From positions 2,708,501 through 2,772,500 of the forward strand of contig NZ_CP095053.1 of NCBI RefSeq assembly GCF_022921095.1: a stretch of 64,000 bases of DNA, written 5' to 3'. Position 1 is the first letter of the stretch. The number at the start of each line of letters is the position of its first letter. Under the pieces are notes generated by a model. It was not told the origin of the DNA. It ran no database searches and was given only the letters and a program-made list of their open reading frames with translations. The DNA is from Hymenobacter aerilatus. Lineage in GTDB: Bacteria > Bacteroidota > Bacteroidia > Cytophagales > Hymenobacteraceae. Below are positions 52,463 through 62,422 of this stretch, in pieces. The position numbers were made by a program, and so were the translations under genes.

Positions 52463-55400
52463 CTACTTCACCAGCAACAGCTTCTGCCGAGTCAATGCTT
52501 GGCCAGCTGGCTGCATCTCAAGTACGTAGAGCCCAGCAGGTAGCGCGGCCAACGAGTGAGTGGTTGTGCCTGCCGTAGCCTGGCCCGTATAGACCACCTG
52601 CCCCGCGCTGCTGATTACCCGGAAGCGGGCCGCGGTGGTCAGATAGAGGATGAGCTGGTCTGTTACTGGATTTGCGAAGTAGTTGGCCACATTTTCTGTT
52701 GGCAACGCCGCAATGGAGCGCACGGGCGACTCCGCCGCCCATCCATCCGTATCCACCTGCCGCAGCCGATAAGTGACTGCTTCGCCCCCAAGCGTAGTAT
52801 CGAGGTAGTGATAGGCATGGGCCTGGGTGGTAGTACCATGGCCAGGTAGGCTACCGCGTAACACAAATGGACTACCGTTGGTACTGCGCCATATTTCAAA
52901 CCGTGCGTTGTTTAGCTCGGTGGCCGTAGCCCAGCGTAGCAGCGCGCCGGTGGCACAGCGCTGCGCTGTGAAGGCTGTCAGCTCCACTGGCAACGGATTC
53001 TGGCTGGCCACGGGGCTGGTGCTCGCCAACGCAAACCAACTGAACGAGGTAAACTCACTGGACGTGATGGTGCCGCTGCTGGCCGTACCCGAGTAAGCGC
53101 TGCGGCCGATATTGCTCCAAACGTTGTTGTTGTTCTTGGCAATAACCAGGGAGCCGGCTTCGGGCGCATTCACCCAATCATCGGCGCCGTAGCTTACCGT
53201 GATGGTACCCGCAAAGTCGCCGGCAGCCGGGACAGGCGTAGGAGTTACCTCGAAATAGCGCACCCGACTCACCCGCGTCAGGCCACCGCTCAGGCTACCG
53301 ATGCCACCTTCCTCTACCTGCGTGGCCGTGAAGGTGGTAGGCACAGCAAGTTTGCTGATAGTGAGCACGAGCGGTCGATACACACTACCGCGCAGCCCTA
53401 CCCTACCCAGCGGAAACCGCAGGCTACCCGCACCACTGGCAGCATACGACATGGGGCCGTTGATAAAGCTTTCTGCACCGCCGCCACTGATAGCAGCCCC
53501 CGCTGCCAGGGTCAACGGATTCATTATGCTAGTGATAAGAGGCCCCGCTGTGAGTTGCAGCGTGCCATTCACAGTTACGGGAGTGGCCAATATCACCCCG
53601 CTGGGGTTATTGATTTGCAGCGTTACGCCAGCACTGAGGTAGCTATCAGTTCCCACAGCTCCCAGGGTAGTCCCACTGATATTTTGAGGCAATACCCCAT
53701 TCAGCACCAATTGTCCGGTTGTCGGAGCACCTGTAGTGGTGGGCGCGAAGCGCAGCGCCCCCTGCATATTCAGGTTGCCGGCTACTTTTAATTCCCCCGT
53801 CACGTTGGGCGCAAATACAACCGTTGGCTCAATAATCAGGTCGCCCCGAATGAGCAAACCTGTGCTGCTACCCGTGTAGTTGGTGATGGTAGCGGCGGGG
53901 TTGGCGCGTAGCACCAGTGTAGGGTAGCTACGCCGGCTTAAGGAAAGCGCGGAGGAAGATGTATTGGTGGCGCGAAACTCCCAACGGCCGGCTTCGGTAC
54001 CGGCAACAGGTGCTAGATTTTCTACCACCGTTGCGTGCGCACGGTTGGTATAGTGTTGATACGTGCCACCGTTGTAGATATACACCGTCGGATTACTACC
54101 GGCTACCGTCAGCGCCGCGCCGAGGCTGTTGGCGTTAGGGCCAGCACTGTTCGTCACGGTTCCTTTATTGTAGATAGCCAGGGCTACCTCGTTCGCGGCG
54201 CTGCGCGTCAGCGTCAGCGCGCTGCCGTTGGTGTTCAGGGCCGGTACTTCAAACCCAATTGGTTCTCCACCCCCAGGATTGACAGTCAGCGACTGAATGG
54301 AAACGGCAGGCTCTACCGTGGCAGTAGTGGTAGTGGCAGATTGTAACAGCACTTTGTAGCTGGCTGCTACAAACATGTGGTCCAGCACTACATCGGTGGC
54401 GGCACCTGGCACCACATCGTTGCTCCAGTTGGCTGCATCAAACCAGTAGCTAGTGCCAGCGCCACCGTCCCACCGCACGGTTTGGGTGGTTGTAACTGGT
54501 GCATTCGTCGTTCCCGACACAGCTACCCCCGCCGAAGTAGTACCGCTGGTATTGGTAATAGTGCCCGCGACGTTACCTGCTGCAGTGCTGCGCATCACTA
54601 CGTATATCGTGCTGGTCAGACTACCCCCAACCGGCGTTCCGGTAGCAATGGAGGTAGCATAGGGCCCACCCGATGTCAGGGCCACCGCGTATCCTGCCGG
54701 CGCTGTCACAGTCACCGCGGCATTCAGGCTGCTTCCTGTCAAGCTGTAGCTCTGCTCATCCGAATCGGCTCCGGTGGTTGCTACAAAGTTGGTAAGGGTA
54801 GAAGGCGATGCGGTTAGCGTAGCGCCACAGTTATTGGCTGGTGTGCTGCTATTACGCGCTACTGGCGTACCCGTCGCGAAGTCCGTGCGGTTATTGTCGG
54901 TATCTGTGCAGCCATTGCTGCTTCTGCTCACGCTCGATGTGTTACTCGGTGCCAAGGTAGGCTGGCTGCCTTCAAAATCATTGGCAGAGCCGTAGCCTAC
55001 GAAATCCACTACATTAGCCCCCGTAGAGCCCGTCACGCCTATGCTGCTGTTGGCCAGCGCTACCTTACCGGCAGTTCCGGCCATATTAATTTGCCCCGCT
55101 GCATCCGGCGTAGGTAGGTCAGCGCCGATGGTTCCGCTGCTGAAAAGCTGAACCAGATAATAACGACCAGGAGCAATGGTGCCAGTAAGAGCAAGGCTTG
55201 CTGAGAAAGCGCCAGTGGAAGCTGCGTATTGCACTGTCCAGCCGTTCAGATCCACAGTAGTATTACCACGGTTGAACAGTTCCACAAAGTCGTTCTTATA
55301 GGTAGCCCCAGTATTGCCACCGCCGCCGTACACCTGACTTATTACGATGGAGGAGCTAACGGCCGGCCTACTACTGCTGGCGTGTTGTGCCTGGCTACAC

Positions 55401-55483
55401 CAGGGAATCAGCGCAAACAGCCCGGTTACGGCACACCATATTGCTAAACACTGTTTGCTCCACCGCTTCGCCCAAATTTTCAT
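52463..55483 (-). CDS. Secreted T9SS protein with lamin-tail domain and beta-structural repeats
   Basis: Large exported protein of 1,006 aa. I use ATG 55483 (MKIWAKRWSKQC...) because it gives a signal peptide ending SQAQ. Residues ~45-190 form a lamin-tail domain (IVISQVYGGGGNTG, NDFVELFNRGNTTVDLNGW). A ~100-aa sandwich (~205-310, SLTGSSLNAAVTVTAPAGY) matches the repeats of the neighbouring protein. A long beta-helix-like middle follows (~330-760), then an adhesion-type region (PLPVELTAFTAQR...). The last ~75 residues are a type IX secretion sorting domain (YFANPVTDQLILYL... AGLYVLEMQ). Function unknown; presumably cell-surface or adhesive. Confidence 0.87.
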   Translation of the reverse strand: MKIWAKRWSKQCLAIWCAVTGLFALIPWCSQAQHASSSRPAVSSSIVISQVYGGGGNTGATYKNDFVELFNRGNTTVDLNGWTVQYAASTGAFSASLALTGTIAPGRYYLVQLFSSGTIGADLPTPDAAGQINMAGTAGKVALANSSIGVTGSTGANVVDFVGYGSANDFEGSQPTLAPSNTSSVSRSSNGCTDTDNNRTDFATGTPVARNSSTPANNCGATLTASPSTLTNFVATTGADSDEQSYSLTGSSLNAAVTVTAPAGYAVALTSGGPYATSIATGTPVGGSLTSTIYVVMRSTAAGNVAGTITNTSGTTSAGVAVSGTTNAPVTTTQTVRWDGGAGTSYWFDAANWSNDVVPGAATDVVLDHMFVAASYKVLLQSATTTTATVEPAVSIQSLTVNPGGGEPIGFEVPALNTNGSALTLTRSAANEVALAIYNKGTVTNSAGPNANSLGAALTVAGSNPTVYIYNGGTYQHYTNRAHATVVENLAPVAGTEAGRWEFRATNTSSSALSLSRRSYPTLVLRANPAATITNYTGSSTGLLIRGDLIIEPTVVFAPNVTGELKVAGNLNMQGALRFAPTTTGAPTTGQLVLNGVLPQNISGTTLGAVGTDSYLSAGVTLQINNPSGVILATPVTVNGTLQLTAGPLITSIMNPLTLAAGAAISGGGAESFINGPMSYAASGAGSLRFPLGRVGLRGSVYRPLVLTISKLAVPTTFTATQVEEGGIGSLSGGLTRVSRVRYFEVTPTPVPAAGDFAGTITVSYGADDWVNAPEAGSLVIAKNNNNVWSNIGRSAYSGTASSGTITSSEFTSFSWFALASTSPVASQNPLPVELTAFTAQRCATGALLRWATATELNNARFEIWRSTNGSPFVLRGSLPGHGTTTQAHAYHYLDTTLGGEAVTYRLRQVDTDGWAAESPVRSIAALPTENVANYFANPVTDQLILYLTTAARFRVISSAGQVVYTGQATAGTTTHSLAALPAGLYVLEMQPAGQALTRQKLLLVK

Positions 55484-55592
55484 AACTACAGAAGATAAAA
55501 TACAACTCACGCATGATAAAGGCTATGCCAAGCATAGTTATACAAAATATGGTCCAACAGTTAGCCGAACACACCTAGACACGCTAAAACAC

Positions 55593-55626
55593 AAAAGCGC
55601 CTCAAGCATCTGCTTGAGGCGCTTTT
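55593..55626. terminator. Rho-independent terminator
   Basis: Perfect 16-bp hairpin AAAAGCGCCTCAAGCA / TGCTTGAGGCGCTTTT with a 2-nt centre, 17 bp beyond the stop of the large T9SS gene at 55644. On the minus strand it is followed by a T-rich stretch (TTTTGTGTTTTAG), as expected for a factor-independent terminator. Confidence 0.85.
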
Positions 55627-55643
55627 AGCAAGAAGTGGTTACC

Positions 55644-58600
55644 CTACTCCTTTACTATTTTCCGGATTATCTTTCCAGTATTCGTCTCTACGGTTACTAG
55701 ATACGTGCCGGTGCGCAATGTGCTCAGCGATACGCGGTTCGTAGCGTCGAGTGTGCTGGTCAGCACAATTCGGCCTGTCAGGTCTGCTACTGTCACGCGA
55801 GCCCCTACCAACGGCTCGTTAGCGCTGATGTTCAGCACATCGTGAGCGGGGTTAGGGTAGAAGGTTGCTTCGCGGGCGGCCTCCGTGTTGGTAATGGCGG
55901 CTACTGGCGAGTAGGCAAACGTACCATCCTCATCCACCTGCTTCAGACGATAGTAGGAAGTGCCCGAGAGTGGCTGCACATCAAGTGCCGAGTAGACCGT
56001 TGCGCTGGCTTTAGAGCCGTGTCCTTTCACGAACTGTAGCGCGGCAAATTGCTCGCCATCCTGGCTGCGCTGCACCTCAAACCCTTTGTTATTCTTCTCG
56101 CTGGCCGTAGCCCAGTCCAGCTTCACACCACCGGCCGTGAGTTTGGCAGCAAACGACTTCAGTTCTACAGGCAGCGGCGTACCGGGAGCTACATACGCTG
56201 GCACTGCTTCTGGAACAGTCGGCGTCAGATAGTTTTCAGCAGTTTGTACGCTGGTTGGGTTACCGTTAAGGGTAGTAATGTTATTGTACTCAAAAATGTA
56301 GAAGTAGTAGGTCTTAGCTGGGTCAAGCGTTCTGATAACTGCCTGGGCGTTTGCACCAGAGTACACAACAAAATAGCCAGAAGCAAACTCTCGCTCACCA
56401 TACTCCTGGTTGCCGGTCACGTAAGGATTACCATTTTCAGGCAGCTTATTTAAAGCCGCTTGCTCACTGGCAATAATCAAACGCCCTTCGCCGTACCCCT
56501 GCGCAGCATAATTGCCGGGAAGATTAAAGTTGACAGTAGCCGACGTCCCGTTGCGCGTTACAGTAGCTATTACATCTCTGGTCGGACGCGTATCGATAGA
56601 AGAGCCTACCACCGCAAAGTTTGCAGCAAAAGCCTGAGGCGAACTGGTAGAAAAATCGTTGCTCTGGAACCGTAGGGTAGCGCTGGCACCATTCTGTCCA
56701 CCCAAGTATGTTGGGGAGTACCGAACGTAAATAGTGCGGGAAATGCTGCTCGTCTGTGGGTCCGGATTCACTACCAGCGTATTCGAGAAGGTCGTGTTAT
56801 CAAGCGACAACTGGAACTGCGGAGTATTATCAGGGTTCGAACGGTTTTCCTGCTGCAGGAACGATATAGTAACCGTTTGATTTACACGCTTACCGGTCAG
56901 CGTTAATCCTTGTGCCGTACCATTAGTACCAATAATTACCAACTCACGATTCGCATACGCCTGCTCGAGTATCAGCGACGGCTCGCTTGTACCCGTTACA
57001 GACAGGGACACACCTAATGCCGGGTTGCTGGTGTGTAGGATGGTATTGGTATTCGTTTGCGCAGCAGTAGGAAAATACCGCACATAAATCCGGGTAGCCG
57101 ATAAGTCATTACCAGAGTTCCGTGCTACAACAATCGTATTACCCGTGGTAGTGAGAGCAGAGAAATTATTTGTAGTCGAGATCTGGAAGAAATTGGGGGC
57201 CTGTATCGTTACATCCTGCAACAGGTTTGTGCCTGTAATAATATAGGACTGCACTAATGAAGGCTGACCAGGCACTGCTTCAAACACAGCTAGCGTACCT
57301 TCTGTGTTGATCGTAGAGTTACCTTCTAATACAGGCGACGCTGTTACGTTCACCGTTTTCGGCAACGCATTACCACTACCCACGCTAATAGTACCGTTGA
57401 AAGCTCCAGATGCTACGGGTCCTACCAGTCGCACCTCAATAGTGCGATTAGATACAGTTCCGTTTACGGGCGCAAACGATAAGGGTGTATTAACAAAGCT
57501 TCCGCCTGCCAATTGGTCACGAATAACGATGTTACTATTTGAAGGTGTGATAATCAGGTTCTCGGTAAGGTTGGTTCCACTCACGTCGAACGTGAGGGTA
57601 GTAGACGAGCCGCTACCCGATGCCGTACCGAAAGCCAGATCTGTAGGAGCTGCGTTAACAGTTGGGCCCGTAGGAGCTGCTGTAGCGGTAGCCGTTAATT
57701 CCACAACTTTATCGCCCGCCCCAGTTGACGCCACACGAATGCCGCCTGTTATAGTACCGCTTGTGGTAGGCAGAAAACGCACCTGTAATGTTGTTTGTGC
57801 TAATGTGCCGTCAACAGGCGTCAGCGTAATTGCATTGTTGGTGAAACTCCCCGTGTTCCCAAGACGAATTTGATAATTTGTATTGGGTGGAGTAACGATA
57901 ACATCAGCAGTCAGATTATTACCACTAACAGTAAAGTTGCTGGGGGTAGAGGCCTGCCCTACTACTGTGGATCCTCCGAAAGTAATAGAAGGCGGTGCTA
58001 CCAGTGTAGAAGGAGGCCGCACCTCGCTTGTACCGCTAAGCGATACATTTCTGGTTTCCGAACCTGAACTGGATACTGTTAGAGTACCACTATAGGTTTT
58101 CGCAACGGTAGGCGCAAAAATGACGTCAATTGCTGTGCTTGCTACATTGCCGTTTGATTGCGTCAAAGTTGTGGTTAATGAGTAATCTTCGGTCCCTTTG
58201 CGTAGCAAGAACCCATCTGGCGCAGTAAGAACGATATTGCTTGTCAGACCAGCTCCGCTTACCGTAAGTCTTGAAGCAGCTGAACGCTCATTTACATAAG
58301 TGTTATTGAAATCAATATTAGATGTTGAAATGCTGATACCCGTTTGTGAGCCAACTAGTTCTATATCATCAATACTGTATAAAACTGTAGCGCCACTAAC
58401 TTTACGAAAACGAATAGTAAGGGAATTAACTACTGGAATAGCCGACGTTATCCTCAACGCATTCCAACCACGAACAGAGACATTGGTGCTTCCATTAACG
58501 GGCTCGTATGTAGCAGCAGTGAATGAGGTTCCATTCACACTTGTTTCAACAACAAAATTGTTTCTTAAGGTACTAACTGATTGAGTACCAGCTCTTCCAC

Positions 58601-59006
58601 TGGGTATATAGAGCGAGAACGTAAGCTGGCCACCACTAATAGGACCAATTATATCACTTATAACGAAAGTCCTTTCGGTCGAAGTACTAACTACTGCTCC
58701 ATCAACGAATGCTCCGAAAGTGATATTCCCACCATTAGAGGCTCCAGCTAGTGGATTAGTCACGGGAATGATGCTTTCATCGCCACCTATTGCAGTGCCA
58801 GAATAAGTGAGTAAGCCCTCATCAAAATAGTTTTCAGTTTCGGCTGTGGGAATATCATCACCTGCCAGTACCAAGCCCATAGTTTCCTTAAATACTGTAC
58901 GAGCTTGCGCATTAGCAATACTCGGCACCAGTATACATATCAATAACAAGGCAAGTAGCCTATGAAAACTGACCTTGCTCCAAGGTAAACTGTACAATTT
59001 TTTCAT
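55644..59006 (-). CDS. Secreted T9SS protein with about five beta-sandwich repeats
   Basis: Exported 1,120-aa protein with signal peptide to ~33 (IANAQA). Residues ~35-220 form a discoidin-like head (TFVISDIIGPISGGQLTFSL, SIDDIELVG). At least four, probably five, tandem ~105-aa sandwich repeats follow between ~225 and ~790, each with a DF/F-N/G start, a V-SG-NLT core and a VRF-P block (for example TVSGNNLTADVIV, DVSGTNLTENLII, IITGTNLLQDVTI). Then come an FN3-like region, the PLPVELKSFAAKL segment shared by many T9SS proteins, and a C-terminal sorting domain (ATFYPNPAHDVLNIS, RTGTYLVTVET). It starts at ATG 59006. It is noticeably AT-richer than the PUL. Probably a surface adhesin; exact role unknown. 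Confidence 0.87.
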   Translation of the reverse strand: MKKLYSLPWSKVSFHRLLALLLICILVPSIANAQARTVFKETMGLVLAGDDIPTAETENYFDEGLLTYSGTAIGGDESIIPVTNPLAGASNGGNITFGAFVDGAVVSTSTERTFVISDIIGPISGGQLTFSLYIPSGRAGTQSVSTLRNNFVVETSVNGTSFTAATYEPVNGSTNVSVRGWNALRITSAIPVVNSLTIRFRKVSGATVLYSIDDIELVGSQTGISISTSNIDFNNTYVNERSAASRLTVSGAGLTSNIVLTAPDGFLLRKGTEDYSLTTTLTQSNGNVASTAIDVIFAPTVAKTYSGTLTVSSSGSETRNVSLSGTSEVRPPSTLVAPPSITFGGSTVVGQASTPSNFTVSGNNLTADVIVTPPNTNYQIRLGNTGSFTNNAITLTPVDGTLAQTTLQVRFLPTTSGTITGGIRVASTGAGDKVVELTATATAAPTGPTVNAAPTDLAFGTASGSGSSTTLTFDVSGTNLTENLIITPSNSNIVIRDQLAGGSFVNTPLSFAPVNGTVSNRTIEVRLVGPVASGAFNGTISVGSGNALPKTVNVTASPVLEGNSTINTEGTLAVFEAVPGQPSLVQSYIITGTNLLQDVTIQAPNFFQISTTNNFSALTTTGNTIVVARNSGNDLSATRIYVRYFPTAAQTNTNTILHTSNPALGVSLSVTGTSEPSLILEQAYANRELVIIGTNGTAQGLTLTGKRVNQTVTISFLQQENRSNPDNTPQFQLSLDNTTFSNTLVVNPDPQTSSISRTIYVRYSPTYLGGQNGASATLRFQSNDFSTSSPQAFAANFAVVGSSIDTRPTRDVIATVTRNGTSATVNFNLPGNYAAQGYGEGRLIIASEQAALNKLPENGNPYVTGNQEYGEREFASGYFVVYSGANAQAVIRTLDPAKTYYFYIFEYNNITTLNGNPTSVQTAENYLTPTVPEAVPAYVAPGTPLPVELKSFAAKLTAGGVKLDWATASEKNNKGFEVQRSQDGEQFAALQFVKGHGSKASATVYSALDVQPLSGTSYYRLKQVDEDGTFAYSPVAAITNTEAAREATFYPNPAHDVLNISANEPLVGARVTVADLTGRIVLTSTLDATNRVSLSTLRTGTYLVTVETNTGKIIRKIVKE

Positions 59007-59366
59007 AACGAGTGGAAAAAGGAGGTTCTTTTGGAATATGCTTTTTTAAGGAGCATAAGGTTTGTGCTTCTACGAAATAGGTTCAGTCTATATCATAAGT
59101 ATTTAATGAAAATTTATGATTTATTCAATAAACACTATCAAAACAGACCTTTCCGTTCTTCCTACTTAAGGAGCCATAATTCATGCCAAGCCCCATAATG
59201 AGGCGTGAGCAGCACTTGCCGATACTCTATGTAAGATTGATTTATAATGCCTTACGTTATGACTCTTCCCGAGCTAAGTACAATTACTGGAAAGGACATA
59301 AGTTTTGACTGTGCAAAATAGGGGATATAACTTTCCCAATCACACAGCTTCACCTAATTAGTATTT
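59007..59366. promoter_or_regulatory. AT-rich intergenic region upstream of the large T9SS gene
   Basis: 360 bp with no ORF, between the start of the T9SS gene and the stop of murI, both on the minus strand. It is much richer in A+T than the rest of the window, as expected for a promoter. I see no strong hairpin or palindromic element of families A-D. Confidence 0.45.
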
Positions 59367-60197
59367 CTACTCCCAGAGTGGATACAGTTCGAGGTTTACC
59401 TCTTGCCCAAAGAAAATGCGTGTACTCTCCTCAAAACTGCGCGTAAAGTCGGATACGTAGAAGTGGTGTTGTGAGCGAGCAGAGGTCGGAGCCAGCAGCT
59501 GATGTTCTATTAATAATTCCTTTAATGCCAGCGCTACTACATCAGAAGGATCCAGCACATCAATACGATCCTGGTAAAACTGAGTTATCTGCTCCCGAAT
59601 CAGAGGGTAGTGTGTGCAGGCAAGTACTAACGCTTCAATAGATTCCAGCGAGGTATCGGACAGGTAGTTTTGGATAACGCTTTCACTGATAGCATTATCG
59701 AAGAACCCCTCCTCTACCATCGGCGCCAGCAAGGGGGTAGCCAGGGCGTGCAGCTCAATTCCAGCAGCCAAATCGTCAATCTTTTTTCGGTAGACGTTGG
59801 AACCCACTGTTTGCTTGGTCCCAATCAGGCCAATGGTGCGCCCGGCATAGTGCTGCCCTACGTACGCCACAATCGGATCTATTACATTCAGCACCAGCGC
59901 CTTGCTACCTACATATTCGCGCACTAGCTCGTAGGCCGCTGCCGAGGCTGAGTTACAGGCAATCAGAATGACCTTGCACTGCTGCCGCAACAGCACATCG
60001 CAGATCTTCACTGAATACGCCTGAATGGCCGCGGTTGACTTATCGCCGTAGGGCAGATGCGCCGTATCGCCAAAGTAAATAAGCCGCTCGTGCGGCAATG
60101 CCTGGTTTACGGCCCGGGCTACCGTGAGGCCGCCAATACCACTGTCGAAAATGCCGATGGGGCGTGAAGAATTGAGCGGAGAAGAAAGGAGTGCCAT
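59367..60197 (-). CDS. murI: Glutamate racemase
   Basis: Cytoplasmic enzyme making D-glutamate for peptidoglycan. The two catalytic cysteines are C81 in IACNSASA and C194 in VLACTHYPL, and the N-terminal IGIFDSGIGGLTVARA and YFGDTAHLPYG blocks are diagnostic. Length 276 aa is normal. The start is ATG 60197. It lies 66 bp downstream of the PD40 lipoprotein on the same strand. This is a core gene and unlikely to be part of the neighbouring curli or T9SS systems functionally. Confidence 0.96.
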   Translation of the reverse strand: MALLSSPLNSSRPIGIFDSGIGGLTVARAVNQALPHERLIYFGDTAHLPYGDKSTAAIQAYSVKICDVLLRQQCKVILIACNSASAAAYELVREYVGSKALVLNVIDPIVAYVGQHYAGRTIGLIGTKQTVGSNVYRKKIDDLAAGIELHALATPLLAPMVEEGFFDNAISESVIQNYLSDTSLESIEALVLACTHYPLIREQITQFYQDRIDVLDPSDVVALALKELLIEHQLLAPTSARSQHHFYVSDFTRSFEESTRIFFGQEVNLELYPLWE

Positions 60198-60263
60198 ACG
60201 GGCACCAAAAATAACGGCTTTCTTCCAGTCCTCTATCTTTATTGATTTGTCTGCTAGGCGTTA

Positions 60264-61799
60264 CTATTTCCAATCGGGATAGGTTGCATTTTCAAACAGC
60301 CGCACTCGGTTGGAACCGTTCAATTCAACTGTCCACACCTCCGGCACGGAGCGCGCCACGTTATTCACTTGCACGAAGATAATTTTACTACCATCTGGTG
60401 CATACTGCGGCAGTATGTCGTTGAACCCAATGGGCTTGCTGTTATTGGTGCCGTTACTTGCATTCGTGCCCGCTGATATATCTACTACATCGCTACCATC
60501 CAGGCGCTGCGAAAAGATATGCGCGTTGAGCTGCCGGCCGGTAACGTCGTCGAATCCGTCTACGTCGCGGGTGTAGAGCAGGCGGCGCCCGTCGATACTA
60601 AACGAGGGCGAATCGAGGCGGCCGGGCAAGTTTCCAACGGCAAGCGTCAGGCCAGTACCGTCTGGTTGGAGGTAATACAGCTCAGCATCGTAGATACTGA
60701 CGCCTACGGTTTGTACCACAATACGATTGCCTTGGCTGGTCCAGTCGCACTCCCGGAAGTGGCGGTCGGGAGGCGCAGTGGCTACCAGCACCAGGCCTGT
60801 ACCATCGCGGTTGATTCGGTATAGCTTGTTGTAGCTGCTGTATAACAGCTGCGACCCGTCTGGCGACCAACAGTAGCCCGTGCCGAAATTGAAATAGCCT
60901 TCTATAGGTAATTGCGTCACTTGACGCGGCTCAGACCCATCTCGGTTCATCGTGTACAGCTGATACTGCCCGGTGGCGTTGGAAGCATAGGCTATCCGGT
61001 CGCGGTTGGGACTTAGGCGGGGCGCAGTTTCTACGAAAGCAGAAGTGGTGAGACGTAGCAGCGTGCTGCCGGTGGCATTAGATGAGTAGATGTCTGTATT
61101 GCCGTTTACCTGGCGGGCATACAGGTAGCGGTTATCGGGCAGCGCTTCCGTGGTGAAGCTCCATAGGTTGGAGCGCGTGGCGGCGCCGTTTGCGTTTCGT
61201 ACCGTTACCTGCCAGAAGTAGGTGGTATTGTAACGTAACCCCGTGGCGCGCACGGTGGTGTCGCGCGAGTTGGTGAGCAGCTGACGGCGGACGGCGGAGT
61301 TACTTTCGTAGAGCAGCACATCGTAACGTAGGGAGTCGCTGAGGGGTGCGGGGCGCACTGGGTGCCACTCCAGCGTGACGTCGGGACCGGGCACGGTAGC
61401 TTGGTCGGCGGGCGCGGGCCGAGTAGGTGCGGCGGGCGCAGCAGCAGCCTGGCTTTTCGTGAGAATGATGGCTACCTGAGCCGTCTGATTTTCCTCTACC
61501 GTAATGGTGGTGGTGGCCTGCTGATATTCAGTTTTGGAAGCGGTGATGGCGACGCGCCCGGTAGGTACTCGCTCCAACAGAAAATTTCCCTGGGCATCGG
61601 TTACAACGGCCGAGGTAGCGGGCGTTGTGCTGATAGCCACGTTGGCCAGAGGTTGGTTGGTGCGGGCGTCGCGTAGCACGCCTGCTACGTTTCCATAATA
61701 CACGGGCTCTACTGGGGTGTCTTCGCAGGCGCTGAATGCTAGCCAGCAGAAACAATAAAAAAGCCACGTGTACCAGGTTGCGCGTACAGGAAGAAGCAT
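60264..61799 (-). CDS. Lipoprotein with regulatory-like, FN3 and PD40 beta-propeller domains
   Basis: Envelope lipoprotein of 511 aa. The start at ATG 61799 places the lipobox FSAC at residues 22-25; an upstream TTG-type extension to 61886 is rejected. Residues ~35-115 form a carboxypeptidase-regulatory-like domain (NVAGVLRDARTNQPLANVAI). A fibronectin-type-III domain follows at ~130-230 (VTLEWHPVRPAPLSDSLRYD). The rest is a TolB-like propeller with repeated PD40 blades (SPNRDRIAYASNATGQYQLY, CWSPDGSQLLYSS, YAPDGSKIIFVQV). It follows the CsgH-like gene by 90 bp, suggesting a role at the surface alongside curli, perhaps in anchoring or biofilm matrix. No function is established. Confidence 0.82.
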   Translation of the reverse strand: MLLPVRATWYTWLFYCFCWLAFSACEDTPVEPVYYGNVAGVLRDARTNQPLANVAISTTPATSAVVTDAQGNFLLERVPTGRVAITASKTEYQQATTTITVEENQTAQVAIILTKSQAAAAPAAPTRPAPADQATVPGPDVTLEWHPVRPAPLSDSLRYDVLLYESNSAVRRQLLTNSRDTTVRATGLRYNTTYFWQVTVRNANGAATRSNLWSFTTEALPDNRYLYARQVNGNTDIYSSNATGSTLLRLTTSAFVETAPRLSPNRDRIAYASNATGQYQLYTMNRDGSEPRQVTQLPIEGYFNFGTGYCWSPDGSQLLYSSYNKLYRINRDGTGLVLVATAPPDRHFRECDWTSQGNRIVVQTVGVSIYDAELYYLQPDGTGLTLAVGNLPGRLDSPSFSIDGRRLLYTRDVDGFDDVTGRQLNAHIFSQRLDGSDVVDISAGTNASNGTNNSKPIGFNDILPQYAPDGSKIIFVQVNNVARSVPEVWTVELNGSNRVRLFENATYPDWK

Positions 61800-61889
61800 T
61801 ACAGCAGTACTATAAAAGAGTGGGTGGTAGGCAGATAGACGAGGCAAACAGTAGCCTGTCAGGCGACAGCTGCTACTGCTATTCATAAG

Positions 61890-62261
61890 TTAAGGGGTCG
61901 GGGTGGTTTGCCCCACTGAATCGCGGGCCAGCAGCACACCAGCGCGTGTGTATATGCGCAACTGGCCGGTGTAGGCGCTACCTGCATTTACTGCCACGTG
62001 TGACAAGCGCACCGTTTGCCCGGGCATCACCTCAAACTCGCCACTTTGCCGGCTTGTTGCTTGTCCGCCCCGACTTCTTTTTGCCACCTGTAGCTCGTAG
62101 CGGTAGCTGGCTGGCTGGCTGCTCTGACTACGGCAGTAGCCAGTGATATGCAGTTCGGTTTCGTCATGCTCCAGTAAGAGTTTCGCCTCACAAGGTATTT
62201 CCCTACCCTGATAGGTCAACAGGCAGCCAAGCACCAATAAGTGTAGTATAGATAACAGCAT
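61890..62261 (-). CDS. csgH: CsgH-like curli chaperone/inhibitor domain protein
   Basis: Small exported protein of 123 aa with a short hydrophobic N-terminus (MLLSILHLLVLGCLLTYQG). The C-terminal half has the CsgC/CsgH-like pattern GGQATSRQSGEFEVMPGQTVRLS, known in periplasmic inhibitors of curlin polymerisation. It lies directly downstream of two curlin-repeat genes on the same strand, which supports this call. Residues C24 and C43 could form a disulfide. The assignment rests on the short motif and context, so it is moderate. Confidence 0.68.
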   Translation of the reverse strand: MLLSILHLLVLGCLLTYQGREIPCEAKLLLEHDETELHITGYCRSQSSQPASYRYELQVAKRSRGGQATSRQSGEFEVMPGQTVRLSHVAVNAGSAYTGQLRIYTRAGVLLARDSVGQTTPTP

Positions 62262-62372
62262 AGGCGAACCAAGTAAGCGGTTTGTTTTTCAGCAGTAGTG
62301 AGTGGATCCTTTGGCAACTATTATCGAAATCAACTAGTCCTGTACATAGGACCCGGCGACGCGACCCGCAAC

Positions 62373-62403
62373 GGAAAGACCAACCACATGGGCTGGTCTT
62401 TCC
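62373..62403. terminator. Hairpin after the CsgB-like gene
   Basis: Perfect 10-bp arms GGAAAGACCA and TGGTCTTTCC with an 11-nt loop, 20 bp after the stop of the CsgB-like gene on the minus strand. The T-tract is weak, so it may attenuate instead of fully ending transcription, letting less CsgH-like than curlin mRNA be made. Confidence 0.6.
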
Positions 62404-62422
62404 TGGGTTACTGGGCGCAACG

